DNA from: Apostichopus japonicus
Lineage: Eukaryota; Echinodermata; Holothuroidea; Aspidochirotida; Stichopodidae
Direction of reading: 5' to 3'
Assembly (NCBI RefSeq): GCF_037975245.1
Contig: NC_092580.1
Location: 27,433,501-27,497,500, forward strand
DNA: 64,000 nt
The first letter of the stretch is position 1. The number at the start of each line of letters is the position of its first letter. Below, piece by piece: positions 38,701 through 53,700 of the stretch. The notes under the pieces were generated by a model, which saw only the letters and a list, made by a program, of their open reading frames with translations, made no database searches and had not been told where the DNA came from. The position numbers were made by a program, and so were the translations under genes.

Positions 38701-41700
38701 TTACGTATCTTAAGGTATTGCAGCCAATAACTACCAAGCTTTCAATGGTTATAATATTGTGACCGGAATACTTGCCGAGAAAGTCTGAAATTGTCCTCCT
38801 ATCTTTGAAAAATTTTTCTCCACGAATAACATAACAAAACTCTGGGTTTTATGTCTAATTGCTACACCTTCTACCTACCATTAACAGTGAAATATTCATG
38901 CTATGTTTGTTAATTTGGATTATGTTATGCAATCACAAACTAATGTCAACCTATTGAGCACAGAATGTCTATAAATCAGTTGTTTACAAAAAGTTTTGCT
39001 TGACTGCAATGTATATAAAATTTGAATTATCCATTGCCTACATTCTTCTCTATAAAAGCAATGGATAGTATAAGCCCCAGTCATAATAAATAAAATAATA
39101 ATAGAATGTCCGACCAAACCTGTAGAAAAGGCTTACCAAGGGTTCGTATCTGAGGTAGAGGTCGTAATCTCCAGAAGCTGGGATGTTGTTGATGGTAAAC
39201 TCTATGCTGCCGTGCTCTGTCACCTTCATGAAGCCGGGACCGGTCCAACGGATGACGGCACCATCTGGGCGGATACGTTGCTCTATACTGGCCAGCTGTG
39301 GGAGAGGAAGCAAGATGTGATTTGGTAGAAAAGCATAAGCGCAGTCTCCAGGATATAATATGAAATTAAAGTTATGGGAAATCCTTTCAGCCTCCATCAA
39401 TCCACCAAAAACCCATCCCCCCCCATAAAACCAGCAACATGCTTCTCCCTCCCCATAAATCCACCAACATGATTCCTCCCCCCCACTTAAATCCACTAAT
39501 GCTCCCCCCCCCCCATAAATTCACCAAAAATGCTCCCCCAAACCTAGTTTATTGAACCCCAACGAATAAGAAGCTTACTCATTTCAAACCCTTATCCATT
39601 TGTGATGGGCTTCTATGAGCCCTGACTCATATATAAAGCCTTCTCGTTTCTTTAGTAGAGGAGTGCTCAGAGTATAATAAAACAGGCACAAAACTGTGTC
39701 ATCCATTACTGCTCCTGGGACCGCTACTTTAAGTTCCCGTCCGACTGTAAGAACCCACCTTGGCATCTATTATTTCCTCAAATGCCAAGGGAGGTGAAGT
39801 TACAATGAGGCATAGTCATTTACAAAACCAGTGCAGGAACAAAAAATTTCCAAATCTATGGACGACTCAAATAGGTCAAGAGAAACCCCATTGATATTTT
39901 GATATTGAACCAGGACCCAAACGGCTGTGGGACGGACACTCCAACCACTACACTTCCCCATATGAGAGCTTAAACTTTTAGTGATAAATTAAGCAGTTTC
40001 CTAAACAAAGAAAATAAAAAGTACAAAGTCTGCAGAACTCACATTGAGATCTCCGATAATGTCGGCCAGTTCAGCCTCGTAGGTATAATGATCTTGGAAG
40101 GAGAAAAAGTGGCCAGATTCGACTTCCTTGCAACGCCTGCTGGTGATGTGAGGCCTGCAGTGGCACTGTCCGCTCTGTTGGTTGCAAGAATTGTTGTATG
40201 CACCTCCGGGATCGCAGTCACAATACTCGCACCCATAGATGCTCTCAGAGAGACCGTAATACCCATCCTGGAAAAGATATCGGTTATCAATTTTTAACTT
40301 CAATTATTTACAGATGACATCAAATGAGGCCTGAGAAATCATGTCGGCGGATTAATATATATTCACAGACAAAAGTCGGAACAGAGTACAAGATTAAGTG
40401 ACGGGTTATGGAGACTATTGCGGCCAATTTTAAGTCTTAAAGAGAAAACTGGTGGTGGGTTAGAAGTCATTTCAAAGAAAAGCTAGGTAAGTCTGAAAGA
40501 TCTCAAGAATCATTACGTGGGATGAAACTGATGGGTTTAGAAGTTTGTTCTAATTATATATTTACATACGATTGTAGTGTAACAACCAAGATTTTCATAT
40601 AAAGAATGACAAAATTTCCTCAAGATTACAAAACTCGGCAAAATGTCTTGTAGCACACCATATCAAAATGCTGCTAACAACTTTATACCGTTTTCCACTT
40701 GTATTCCCCAGACATTTGTGATGTTCGATTTTGTTGGCAAGGATGAAACCGATGTTAACGATTAATTTATGAAAACTTTATTTGACGGTATCAAAGCTAA
40801 AATTGAAGACTTTTGATGTCAAATAATAGACAACCTCAAGTCCGTGCCTAACTTATTTGCAAAATAAACCACAAAAACTGAAAATGAAAATAATTGCACC
40901 AAATTCCATGTTGACAGTGCAGGAACAACAGCATGTGTTTGTTACAGAGTATAAGAAGAATTTTCCTCGGTACGAGTACTTTAATCAATGCGTTTAGTAT
41001 CTATAATATTATCTCAAAATGCCACAAAGTAAGGAGTATGAATCAAAACCCACAAGGGGTCATACAAAATGGACACAGCACAAATTTGGCGCAAACAGTC
41101 AGGGTTGTAAAGATGCTCAGAATTTACCCTCACATAATTCACAACTTTATCATTCTCTCAATAAATTCAATTCCCGCCATTCTTTCCAGAAATGGATAAC
41201 TCAGAACCACACTTTTACCATCTTGTCTGTGCTTACTCACCCCCCCCCCCTCTCTCCCATCCCCCTCCCAGCCACATTTGATACTATGTGCAATGGTGTG
41301 AGATCAGTAACTTAACAGTCAGGAGCAGTAAGAATACAGAATACCACAAAATCCTAGATCAAGGTTGGAATAACTTTTAACAGTTTCATATCAGATAAAT
41401 GTTACAGAAATTTCTACCAGGGAAAACACATTTGATGTGTATGGATGACAGAGAATGTTTAACTCACACATTTGATGTGTATGGATGACAGAATATGTTT
41501 TACTCACACATTTGATGTGTATGTATGACAAAGTATGTTTAACTTACACATTTGATGTGTATGGATGACAGAGTATGTTTTACATACAGTTTTACTTACA
41601 CATTTGATGTGTATGTATGACAGAGTATGTTTTATTTACATATTTGATGTGTATGGATGACAGAGTATGTTTTACTTAAACATTTGATGTGTATGGATGA

Positions 41701-44700
41701 CAGAGTATGTTTTACTTACACATTTGATGTGTATGGATGACAGAGTATGTTTTACTTACAAATTTGATGTGTATGGATGACAGAGTATGTTTAACATACA
41801 GTTTTACTTACACATTTAATGTGTATGGATGACAGAGTATGTTTTACTTACACATTTGATGTGTATGGATGACAGAGTATGTTTTACTTACACATTTGAT
41901 GCGTATGGATGACAGAGTATGTTTTATTTACACATTTGATGTGTATGGATGACAGAGTATGTTTTACATAGTTTTACTTACACATTTGATGTGTATGGAT
42001 GACAGAGTATGTTTTACTTACATAGCAGCTGTCGCAATCTCTGCCGGTGACAAATCGTTTACATTCACAGTTTCCTGTTGTTTTGTCACAACCCATATTC
42101 CCGATGGTTCCCAGGATATTGCAAGCACAGGCTGGAAGTTAAATCAAAACAATATGAATAAGTGTCTGTCTGTCAAACTGGCTTATTTTTGCTCTTTTCC
42201 TTCTCTCTCTCACTGGCGGCTAAACATTTTTTTACGGTCTATTTTGAATTTTGACTGAGATCTTACAAGTTATTACTAAGGTTACCTTCTGTCAACATGA
42301 GCATATCCGATTGACGAGTTTCCATCAAAATTTCCTGTTCCGTTGAAAATCTAATATATAAACAATGACCAATTGTACTCGATGACGTTTTATTGATAAG
42401 TCACAGATCCAAGGGTCTAGTGATCTCATTTCTAATACAGACACTGCGACAATATTAGCCACCCTTTAGTTTATAAATAATGAATCACTCTCAAAACTGT
42501 TGAATTTTTTACACAAATATAAACTCTTGTCATTTGTTATTATAGTGATAACTAAAATAGGACTTTAATAATAAACAATTCTAGTAGCAAGAGAGACAAG
42601 AAAACCAAGGAATGACAATATCAGTCAACAGTGCTTTGAAAGCATGCCAAAAAAAGTTTTAGGAAACTTTTAACTGAATCCTACTCAGATACTGGTGTAA
42701 CAAAAGAATTGACAACTATTGGTGTCATCATTTTTCATCAATAATATTGAAAAATTGGAATTGAAGGTTTAAACTATAAATCATAATCAATAGCAGAATT
42801 AATATTTGTTAAAGCTGGTCTGGTAAACAAAGAGGTATACATTTATTGCATTATAATCAATTGAAGATGGTGACATAGATTAGCTAAGCTAGTGAGTATG
42901 TACACCCATTGTGGGCTTAATGATCGCAGAACCCAGACATTCTTAGCCTGGCGGGGGTGAGATGCAGGACTCCAAGGAGTGAGAAGTCACAGGCATAAAT
43001 AACAAATTTCTGAAAAGGGTTAAAGTTCAACAGCATTCATCTACCGCTGGTGAAAGGGTGCAAGAGTGTCTTCATTTGCCAAGGGGTGCGAGTAGTGGAA
43101 AGGGTTAGAGGAAAGGGTTAAGGAACACTGCCCTAATCAGAGCAGCGCACATTGGTTTCCTTACCGGAGCAACCGTCTGGGTTATCGGCACTCAGATCGT
43201 AGTAGCCGTCCTGGCAACTATCGCAGCTCTCGCCTGTGACGTAAGTCTTACAGAAGCACTGACCGGCAGCAAGACCACGGGCAGGGTCTGAGTGACCCAG
43301 GCATTCCCCGTTGTCCTCAGAACCTAATGGATCACAGGAGCAAGCTGAAATGATGAAATGATGAAGAAGAATGAACGTCAAAAAATGTCCAAACTGACCA
43401 TCGAGAAGAATGGACAGAGAGACGAGACATAGCATGTCCACGTGTATGTCTCTTGAATAATTAACGACAGCATTTGGCGCAAGTCCAGCAACCAGTTGTG
43501 ACAAATTCGCTGAGCATCGTTAATAGATGCTTCTATTAATAACTGACCTGAGAAACTTTATGTATGCTTTAAACCGATCGTAGGTTGATTTATAATCGTA
43601 CCGTTTTTCTGGATAACCTTCATTTTTTTTTTCTTCCTTTCGTTTTTAAGGAAGACATTATATCAGGTAGGCTGTATAAAAGAAGTCTTACTCAGAATCT
43701 TCTGCTTAAACTCTGAGGAAGCAGAAGAGGCTGGCCTCAGTGGCCTTAAAGTTAAACCTATGAAGAAATGCCACTAATCTCCAGGGATAAAGAGCTTTAA
43801 TTGTCCTTTACTTCATTCAAGTTGGAATCTCCTTAATCTTAAACCCAGACAATGTCTTGAAGTAGATATTGGAAAGAAACTCAATCAGGACTGGATTAAG
43901 GGGATGACAAACATTGCAAGAAATAATGACTATGTTGCTGTCAAGGAAAGATATTAAGATAATAACCACCAACGATGTAATTGTGAATGGATGATTGGAC
44001 AATTAGCAAGTACATATGTAGCAAATTAAAACTGCTTTGTTTTTAATTATTAAAATGGGCAAGCAAGATGGAACATCTGCAATGGTGATGAATAATGTCT
44101 TGGAGGCAACCAAGATTCAAACATTCATGCCATTGTTATTGCTCACTTGATTGGAGTCTGTGATTTTGTTAAAGGCACAATCTGCTAGTCTGAAAACGAA
44201 ATACATCATTACCAACCAACTGTTGTTAGTGTGGTTTGTGGGGGGGGGGGTGGGGAGTGTGGGGGATATGGGAAGGTAGAACTGGATTTGTGACTCAGGT
44301 CATCAAATAGATGAGAAGATATCAAGCAACACTGGCGTATTAGCTACAGAATTAACAAGAATAATTGTAGCAGAACCAATCAGGGGAAAGTTAAAGATAA
44401 ATTATTGATGTGAATGTTCTGGATATGAACAAACGGGCATACCCTCAACTCGAATACATGTGTCAATGTCTGTGATAAACAAGACACAAAATTTCTGCTT
44501 TACGTTATCATATGAAGTATAACATGCGTGAAGGATATTTGATAATTTCATTACCCGTGTGATGATAGCGAGACAGGTAGGAACATGGATTTCACAATCT
44601 TTGTGGGATTTGCCTGCATGCATACTTTTTATCATTTAACATACCATACATTAGCTTAATTAGCTATCACCAGAGCTTGCAGGCACTAATAGGGTGTCTT

Positions 44701-47700
44701 GAGGGCATAGCCGTCAAATGGCTAGGTTAATGGACTTGCGATCTAAGGATTGCTGGCTCGAGTCCTGGCCAGATCATTGCATTGTGTCCTTGGGCAAGGC
44801 CCCTACCTCTCTTTTACCTAGGTTTATAAATGGGGACATGTGAGGTAACTTGTAAATAAAGTTGCGTGAGCTGGTTTGTGGCTGCATCCAATGGGAAGTC
44901 TCCAAAGGGACACATTGGTGGTGTGGTGCACTGAAGTTGGGGGGAGGGGGAGGGGGGAGGGGGGAGGGGGAGCATCTGTTGGAATTGTGCACACTTGGGT
45001 GTGTGGAAGCAACCAGTTACCAATGACCAGGGGTTAAATGTTGTAAAGGTCATGTGAGGAGGTCTCGCCTTTGATACAAGACTCGTAACCTTGAACCTTT
45101 TTAATTTTACTAGAGCTGGAAAGACTAACATCCACCTGGTTTAAGTTTTAACACACAGATCAATGTCAAAATTGACAAACTTTGTCTGAATCAAATGCGT
45201 TTTAAACCCTCTTAATTCAATTCCTTACTTTAATGTGCTACCAGGTACATGCTTACAACTTTTATGGGTTACCTGTTGCTTGCACTTAATTTACTTTCAT
45301 TCCTGAACTAAAGAAACAAAATCCAAGCATCGTGGTAAAAGTTGCCTTTCAATTCTGAACATTCCGTTTTCCCGATAACATTTGAAACTAAACCTCTCCC
45401 TCTGCCGGGGGGGGGGGGGAATGTATTGCACTTTCAAGTTGGTGGCAATTGATAGAAAATTTTAATACGTTGTAAACTCACACAATATCTACTCTCTGGT
45501 GATTAATGACTAAACTGCACATTGATTGACTTGATTTGCACATAGACTCATGAAAGTTAGTAAAACAACAGCATCCACACATTGACCAAAACTTGTGAAA
45601 CAGTTCTCTCCACATTAAATCTGCCCTGGTAAAATAACCACATCATGACCTCAAAGAGATACACTCTCCTCACTCTCCTCCATCAATCTATTTGGTGTGC
45701 TACTCGAACGGTCACCCTAACATAATGTGATCGTTTCATTGCTGGCATAGCTGGGATATCACAATCTTGACCTACTGTATATATCATCGCTACATCAGAT
45801 TGATCAAACAGGACACTAACGTTGATGGAGTACTTCCACCCGGCATACATACCTTACATCCTCTTGCTAGGATGATAAGATCAATATTGTAGGGTGCTTC
45901 CTTCAGTTTATGCTATTATTCGACTGCTAAATGTGCTGTAACAGTTTGTTTAATGTCATCTTGTGGTCAAAGCAAACCAGTTTTAAACAAAAGAAATTCC
46001 TGTCATTCAACAGAATGAAGGTGACTCCTGATTGAGCATGGGCAGACTGGTAGATAAAACAGTTGGGGGCAGAGGTGGTAAGAGGGCAGGTAGGTTCAGT
46101 AATACATACATACCCCAGATGCCCGCCACCCCCCTGTTTTATGGTCAGTTTGTGTCGGACTACAACTTTCATTCACACTTCAGGCAGTGAAGTATATGTG
46201 TCCATGAACCATGATCCAAAATAAGATTTTCATGTCTTTAAAACCAACTCACTTGTTCAATAAATTAAACTCTAACTCAATACATATGATTTGGCATCTT
46301 TTACATATTAAAATATCATTCCCTTTTTTTTCTTTTCGGTGCTACACATTTAATTCTATATAAATGTAAAGAGCCAAATCTCTGTTAAAGTCCCTTCCTG
46401 TTGCCTTTGGGTTCGATTGAATTATTTTGGGATGTGATCCATGAAAAAGTGGGTGTACAAGGTACCTGGGCTTCTGACTCAAATCCCCCCTCCCCCACCC
46501 CTGCCCTCTGCAAGGAAATTCCTACATAGGGAAATCCAACAATTAGAGGGCTGGCTAGCTCAATCAGTAGAGCACAGGTTTGAAATCCTATTGTGGAGTG
46601 TTAGCTCAGTGGTTAATGCCGGTGCCTTCCAATCATAAGGCCTCTGGTTCGAGTCACTCCAAGATTAATGTATGTCGTCCAGTTACAGAGTTGTTGACAA
46701 ATGACAATTCATAATCCTGGACGTTTAATATAAAAGTAAAAGACTGACTTCGGTCAGCTTGCGGCTTTGATAAGCCAATGAGGCTTCTTCGCGAGTTCCT
46801 GCCTGTGGGAGGATCTAAAATACATAGATACATTCTATACAAACAGCCAACATTACCAGGAACCACAGTATATTCTTTTTTTTACTGCTTCTTCCTACGG
46901 TACCACCAGCTTGCGGCAGAGCTAATGTTGAAGGCTTTATGACTCAATGTCCGAGGAGGCAGGTTATTTCTATTACAACTCTGATTAATGTAGGCTTTGC
47001 CTAACATTCTTTGGATACCGAGCTATTGCGCATGTTGCCTGATGGATGTTTTCTCTGAAAACAGACTTTTGACTTTGCAGAATATACCGCAGGAAGCTAT
47101 ACTCACGAACACATATCGATGGATCTCTGATGTCACGATTCGGGTGCTGATAATAGAAAGGCTGGCATTGTTCGCAGTTCCTGCCCATGGTGTTATGCTG
47201 GCAGTCGTCACAGACGTCTCCGGTGGAACCCGTTAGTTCAAACACAGCGCCGTCGTAGTGACATGAGGTCGCATGGTCGTTGCAGTTACACACTGTGGGA
47301 AGTTGTTAAAACAAAGGATTAATTGCATACGAGTACAACGGTACAGTAATCAAGGGGGACACCTCTTGATCGAACTCCCCAAAATGTTACTGGTTTGGGT
47401 CGTCATGAATGATGGTTCTCACCTACCTTCTTTACATATGCACTCTGATGTACCCCCTCCCCCACAATTGTTGTAAGCTAGGTAAATTGGAGTTTGTTAC
47501 GACGGGAGTCAGAGATAAGTCACTCAGTATGGGATTAATCAGGTTTATAAAAGACATCAGTGCTATATAGTGGACATACTTATCTACTTTATACAAAAGT
47601 AGAGAAGTCAGCATGGATGATACATTCCCATCATGAGGATGTTAGGACAACTAGAGCATCATTGCAGTGGAGAACATATTACGTTCTACCCCAGACTAGA

Positions 47701-50700
47701 GTGTACTTGATGTTGACAGATGCTGGATATTGGTTATTAATATTAAAACAAAACACTTGAAAACAGTTTTTCAGTTTTTGGTTTTAGCATGATCACTTAA
47801 ATAATCAGTTCGAGGAGAGAACATCGTAGCCCTGTCCTGTAAATACAGTAGTCATCCAGGTTAGTTTGTGACGTTGGTTGATGGAAAAGTGGGCCACAGT
47901 GCTACAACGCTATCAATTCTTGTTGTTGGCCTGGACAAGAGTTGGATGGTAAATGTTCAGTGGGGATTGGGTAAGAGAGGCGCAAAGTGCATATAAAACC
48001 GGTTGCAGGGGTTGATCAAGAATTTTAAAATTGGAGGTGGGGTGGGGGGGGAATGGGGGATATGGGCTAAGGGATTGTTGCAGAGGACTCTCGGTATTGA
48101 GGATTTTTAAGAGCATCCTCCCCAGGTCTAAACTGAGGATTGTACTGATAATAACTACTTTTAAGATGTTGTGCAAGGGTTGCAAAATGTTGATAATGTA
48201 CACACACCCCCTCTTAGGCCATCAGCTGAAGCTCAAAATGTGGCTGTAAAATCAGTTTCGTTCCAGCAACACCGGGTCTAGACTTTTAATGCATTTTTGG
48301 GTAGTTTAATGCATCACAAACATTATATCAAAAGTTCTCCAAAAAATTTCCTGCAGTATTTTTGTAACGCACCCTTGAAATTGTGTATGTTATGTAGACA
48401 TTACGTGCTACGATGCTATGTATTAGGAACACATGTGCTAACGTTAGATTTGGTACAGTGGTGCATACATACCACTCTTTTCTTATATGTTTAATTACGA
48501 CTGATATATTTTTTTGTATAATAGTTGGGTCAGGGTTACAAGAATGGTGGAAGAGGATTCTGGTCTAAGGGTCAGTGAGGGTTGTTTTCAGGCATTACCC
48601 CCCCCCCCCCCTCCATTTTCGCCAAAATGGTAAAAAATCACATTTTCAACTTTGAAATACAATTTTTGCACATTATAACTTAAGGGTTTTAATTATAAAA
48701 ATGTACCACTTTTAATAAACTCAGATATAATGCTTTGTAATAAATCAAATACTTTTAGATTTTCCCCCTATGTTATGAATGCATTTCGTCTGTGCATGTA
48801 TGCGTAAATATACACATATAAAGAAAAGTTCCTCTCCATAATTGTTACACTCCCCATACACATGTGACCCCCTCCCCCTCTACTTTACATGTAGCTAAAT
48901 CCCTAGTTACAGTGAGATGTGCCAATGCCCCAAGACCAGTGAGTTATTTCTTTTGTATAAATCAATATATAAGTTGGCACACTAAGACATCATGGCATAT
49001 CGTAGATGTGAAATAAAGTTAGTCGGTATATATCCGTTACCTTAGTGCTCTTTCTACGGTCTTCTGCAAAACTAGGTACTTTCCCCATGTTATGGAAACG
49101 ACATGTTTATAATTCGTATTCCTGCAAAAAGTGTTTCCAAGGGAGTTAACGTATAAAAGAAAAGATCGACAAGGTTGCGAATGGTATTTTGAATAATAAT
49201 AGTTCTATATTCTACAAATAATATGAATAATAAAGGTGAATGGTACAAATAAGTGAATAACGAAGACAGTTAACTTAAGCCCCAGATAGAAAGAAATAAT
49301 GTATCTATTAAGACTGGGTCGATACACTCAATGGTGTAGTAGAGCTGGGCCTTTGCGATGATTCAAGATACAGGTTCTTCATCAAAAGGCGCGGCGAGGA
49401 ATTAATAAGTGATTAAAAGTTCATCGAAGGACAGTTGTACTAGTTATAACAGGATCCACTTCAATTCACTGCATGGAAGTCAGATATGGTATGAAAAAGG
49501 GAAAGTCCATTCCGTAGTAGAGGTGAAGATAATTAGATGAAATAAAAGTCACTAAAGACTTGAATATCCTTCAGTCAAAACTTGAATAGATGCACAAAAC
49601 GTGTTAACAATATGAATAAAACAGGTAACGAAATGTTACGGCAAAACAATAAAGAACCGTGATATTGGAACAGGGTCAGGGGCGATGGTTCCCCAACAAC
49701 AGTATATAAACCTCTGACTGGTTTCAGGACGCGGTATTTGCGTCATCGTCATCAGTAAATGTAGTTGTGAATATGCAAGAGGTAAAGCATGCCCATAACA
49801 CCCTCCTCCCCCTCCCCCCTCCCCTCAAAAAAAGTGTGATTTGAAGAAAATGTGGATATTTATCATAAGGTGTCTGGTAGGTAGGGTAATCTACGTAAAA
49901 CTACTAATAGCTAAAATGAATATATGAATAAGATCATGTTTTCTGGTTCCTTTAAACTCTGGGGAACAAAATAATGACAACATGACTTTGAAAAAGTTAA
50001 CCCTCTTCACAAACTTCAAACTTGATTAAAATTTCAGACTAAGATATCAAGATTTAACACCATCACAGTTCATCCTCCAAATCATCTTCCCCTGCATCAA
50101 CAATCTCAACATCTTCTTGGAAGTTGCTGCAATTTCTATATTTACAAAGGTCTGTACATGGTAGTTGTGCATTCATTCAGGAACATCTTCCTTTAAGACA
50201 TTTGCCGACTCTACAGCTACTGCTGACACACTGAAGCAAAACATCTGGGTCAGGTGACTTCGTCATCCAAGTGATTATAAGGTCATCATTTTCAAGTTTC
50301 CATCCATGTCCCTCTGGTGAGAGTGCATCAATCCTTTGCTGCAATGCCCTACTGTGAATAGCAGCCTGGTTGGTGCTGGATCAGAGCATCTTTTGTTGGT
50401 GGTAAACTCTGCTCTGAGGAGGAGATGAACAGAACACCTTGTACCATGAAATTGGATATTTTTGAGTCTCACATTTTATGATGGGGTACCAATATAATTA
50501 CAATTCAGCTAGAAATATGTTGCAAATTACTTTAATAATTTCAATGGAAAGATTAACCTGATATTGCATCTCAAAGCGTTTAGAGAATTTTTTAATTTTT
50601 CTTGGGGGAGGACCCCCATATTCCAAAAGTCCTAGATCCACCCCTGAACACTCAATGAACCACACATTGAAGAAAGTACTTTACCTTTCAAGATCTGTAT

Positions 50701-53700
50701 GTCTTCCTTGTCAAGAATTGTATCTAGTTTCTTCAACATAGAGAGTGGTACCTCACTTCAATGGCAACACGGTCTTTTCCTCTAATATTCATAAAATCTG
50801 GGCTCATCTTTTTTCCGCTCTGCTGCTTGTCGAAGCAATACTTTAATAAAATGAAATAAAAAAAGCAAATTGTTTTGCAATTTCTGTTGATCAAAATGTA
50901 AGTTTGAACAAATAAGAACTAAGACAATTTTATTTATATACCATGTGATCTGCTCATCTTCTATGGACAAACAAAGACACATTCAAATTTTGCAAACCAG
51001 TGTCATGCAAAAAAGAATTAAAACAGGCTTTTTTGACAGTACAGTACATTATCTCTTAATGTTATGGTTTAAATTATACAATGGTAGATTATATCTGTTA
51101 CTAATAATAAAGGAGACAGATACTTGTTCATTTTGGTAAAGCTAGACAGGCTGACCATAAGACCTTGCAAACCTAACCTTATTGCACATTTGTTACACTT
51201 ATTTTTCTAACTAATATAATATCTCTATCATTCAAATAAAGGGCCACAGTAAGAAAACTATGAAGCCTGTATTTAACACTTAGGCTAGTGCCCCAGATGG
51301 AGAATTTGAAACAAATTTCCATTCCTACCACCTTATAACAAAACAAATCAGATGACCATGCCACTAATTATATTATGTTCAGGTCCAACACTGTGCCCTT
51401 TGACTTGGATTCTATCTCTCAAGAGCTACTGATCTTGCATTATGCAACTTCTCTTCACACTTCAACTATGCCACAGAAGTACAAGTAGAGTCGTGTAGTA
51501 TGCTTAGGCTTACCTCCATCGAAAGTCTCTGCCTGCTGCAGCTTGTCCTGCACCCGTTTGCAACGCCGAGTAATGTATTGTTTCTTTTCCCACATATAAT
51601 AAATTGAACAGGCAATACACCAGAGCTTCTGCTGGTTTCCTCGATCTTTTCCGTCAATTCTTCGTTTAAAATCATATGGGGTCTCCTCCGGAACTGTCCG
51701 TTTTCTTGCAGCAATGTGCTTGCTATCAATGAACCGCCTGTAACACTTATCGTGGAACCCCATCATACTATGCTGTTGAACACACGCTTGATCGTAGTAG
51801 GCCATGGAGTAATCAGTAGTACGGCGATATCACTGTCTCCGCTGCTGAGATTAAGCCAATCTTTAGCGCAGGAAGTAACTTTAGTCCATCGTTTATTCGT
51901 CAGTGCCTTGACTGCTTCAAATTTTACAGATTCAATGTGCACTGAGCACTGTAGATTTCCGTGTGTCGGAGACTGACTACGGCGCCCGTGGAAGCCGCCA
52001 TGTTTGTTGTTTTCTACAAAGATTGCACACAGAACTCATGGCTCATTGGACAATCCATATCACATGGTACAGATATCTCACTGGCGCACAACTTTTGAAC
52101 GTAAAACGGCAGGTTTCTTAACATACGCAATAAAAAATATAGTTCGATCTTTCGAGCGGAATTGCAAAAAAACTGCAGGAAAGTACATGGAGAACTTTTG
52201 GATCATTAATCTTAGTTAATTTATGTATTCAATGCTGTAGAGAAATTTTAGACCCGCAGTTGCTGGAACGAAACAAGCGAATTTCGACCTTCAGCTGATG
52301 GCCTATCTCCCCCGTAGCCCCATGATCCTTGCAATGATTTTATCCAGCTTCCGGTATTATCTGCTGCTACAGACAACTGCTCCCACAACTGTTACCACCT
52401 CATGGGTGGGTGGTGGTCTTCCAACTTCCTGTCCCAATTTTGGTTGCTTTAACTCATGAAAGACTTACTTCTCCAACTTTTGCAAGTGACATTGGCACTC
52501 TGTACTCCCAGTTCAAACTTAAACTGTGATCTGCTAGCTGTTTGAGCTTTTTTGTTTAGTATAAGAATGTATAATAATTGACTACGAAATGACACGTGGT
52601 TTGACATAGCGAGTTTCTTTATCGGTAGGTTCGAACAGACTCTCACATCTGTTCTGTTTTTGCCTCGTTATATCACCACATGCGTGCCTGCTATATGATA
52701 GCAGGTAGTGGTCTGGAGTTGGTTCTTTATTAGTACGGATAACCTTCCCCAACCACTTGCTTCCTTCCTTCCTAATCTGTCACACTTTCACTAATCTGTG
52801 CAGCATATAAAGTACAAATGGATGTTAGAGAAAAGACTTGAAAAATCTGGCAGAAATACTACTGTGGAGGCCAAGGCAAATTTGTAAGGATTATTTATGG
52901 CTATCCGTCTGACAATCACGTCTCACTCTTTTGGTCGTCTGGACAGCAGATTTGGTTGTCCGAAAAAATGTACCAATGACCCAAAAAATGATCGATATGT
53001 ATACCGTAGGTTTGGGAAATAGAACACCAGCTTTTTACCTTAAAAACTCTCCTTTGGCTGGACATCATTAACAGTAGGCTTACCACTAGTCTTGTGTTAT
53101 TTCAGTATCTCCAAAGTGATGGATGGTGATACCAATTTTTCTTTCTAAAGAGATGTTCATTCTGATCTCGCCCAAAACAAAAGAAATTTCCACAGAAAAT
53201 AATTACATGCAATATTTTGAAGTGATTCACATGTGTCAAAATTAACTTGCCCTCATGTATCAACATCAAGATGTCACCTAACATCAGTATAGTCCTAAAA
53301 ATACATGTGCCTCAGATTGAAAACTTCAGTATTGCAGTCATAGACTCCAGAAAGAACCACATATTTACATGTACAGTAGTGTACGTGGCCAACAGATTAG
53401 AGAAGTGGGCTCGTCCATGGTGGCCAACAGATTAGAGAAGTGGGCTAGTCCTTCACCCACCGTGGCCAACAGATTACAGACAAGGGCTGGTCCCCAACAA
53501 ACCCTGGCCAACAGATTAGAGAAGTGGGCTAGTCCTTCACCCACCGTGGCCAACAGATTATAGACAAGGGCTGGTCCCCCACCCATCGTGGCAAACAGAT
53601 TACAGACAAGGGCTGGTTCACCACCCACTGAGGCCAACAGATTAGAGAAGTGGGCTAGTCTATCACCCACCCTGGCCAACAGATTAGAGAAGTGGGCTAG

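Larger units (their letters stand above)
20757..40042 (-). other. Laminin introns, C-terminal part: contents
   Basis: Introns of about 240 to 1,450 bp. Besides the elements listed they hold AT-rich DNA and poly(C)/poly(G) runs (for example 24174, 26968, 27507, 31918, 39479). No other gene seen. Confidence 0.6.
43345..47106 (-). other. Laminin intron LE2-LE3: contents
   Basis: A 3.8-kb intron with two tRNA-derived SINE-like insertions (44698, 46548) and poly(G) runs at 44242 and 45407. Otherwise nothing recognised. Confidence 0.6.

Noticed and set aside
41427-42021. Possible CRISPR-like array
   Set aside because: Units are directly adjacent with no unique spacers and the context is a eukaryotic intron; it is a minisatellite.
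46595-46660. Functional tRNA gene
   Set aside because: Acceptor ends pair and A/B-box-like motifs exist, but the D-arm is weak, the anticodon loop has eight bases, and it sits in a SINE-like composite.
50580-50640. CAGGGGTGGATC-like transposon end
   Set aside because: Only one terminus was seen; a matching inverted end and duplication could not be found.
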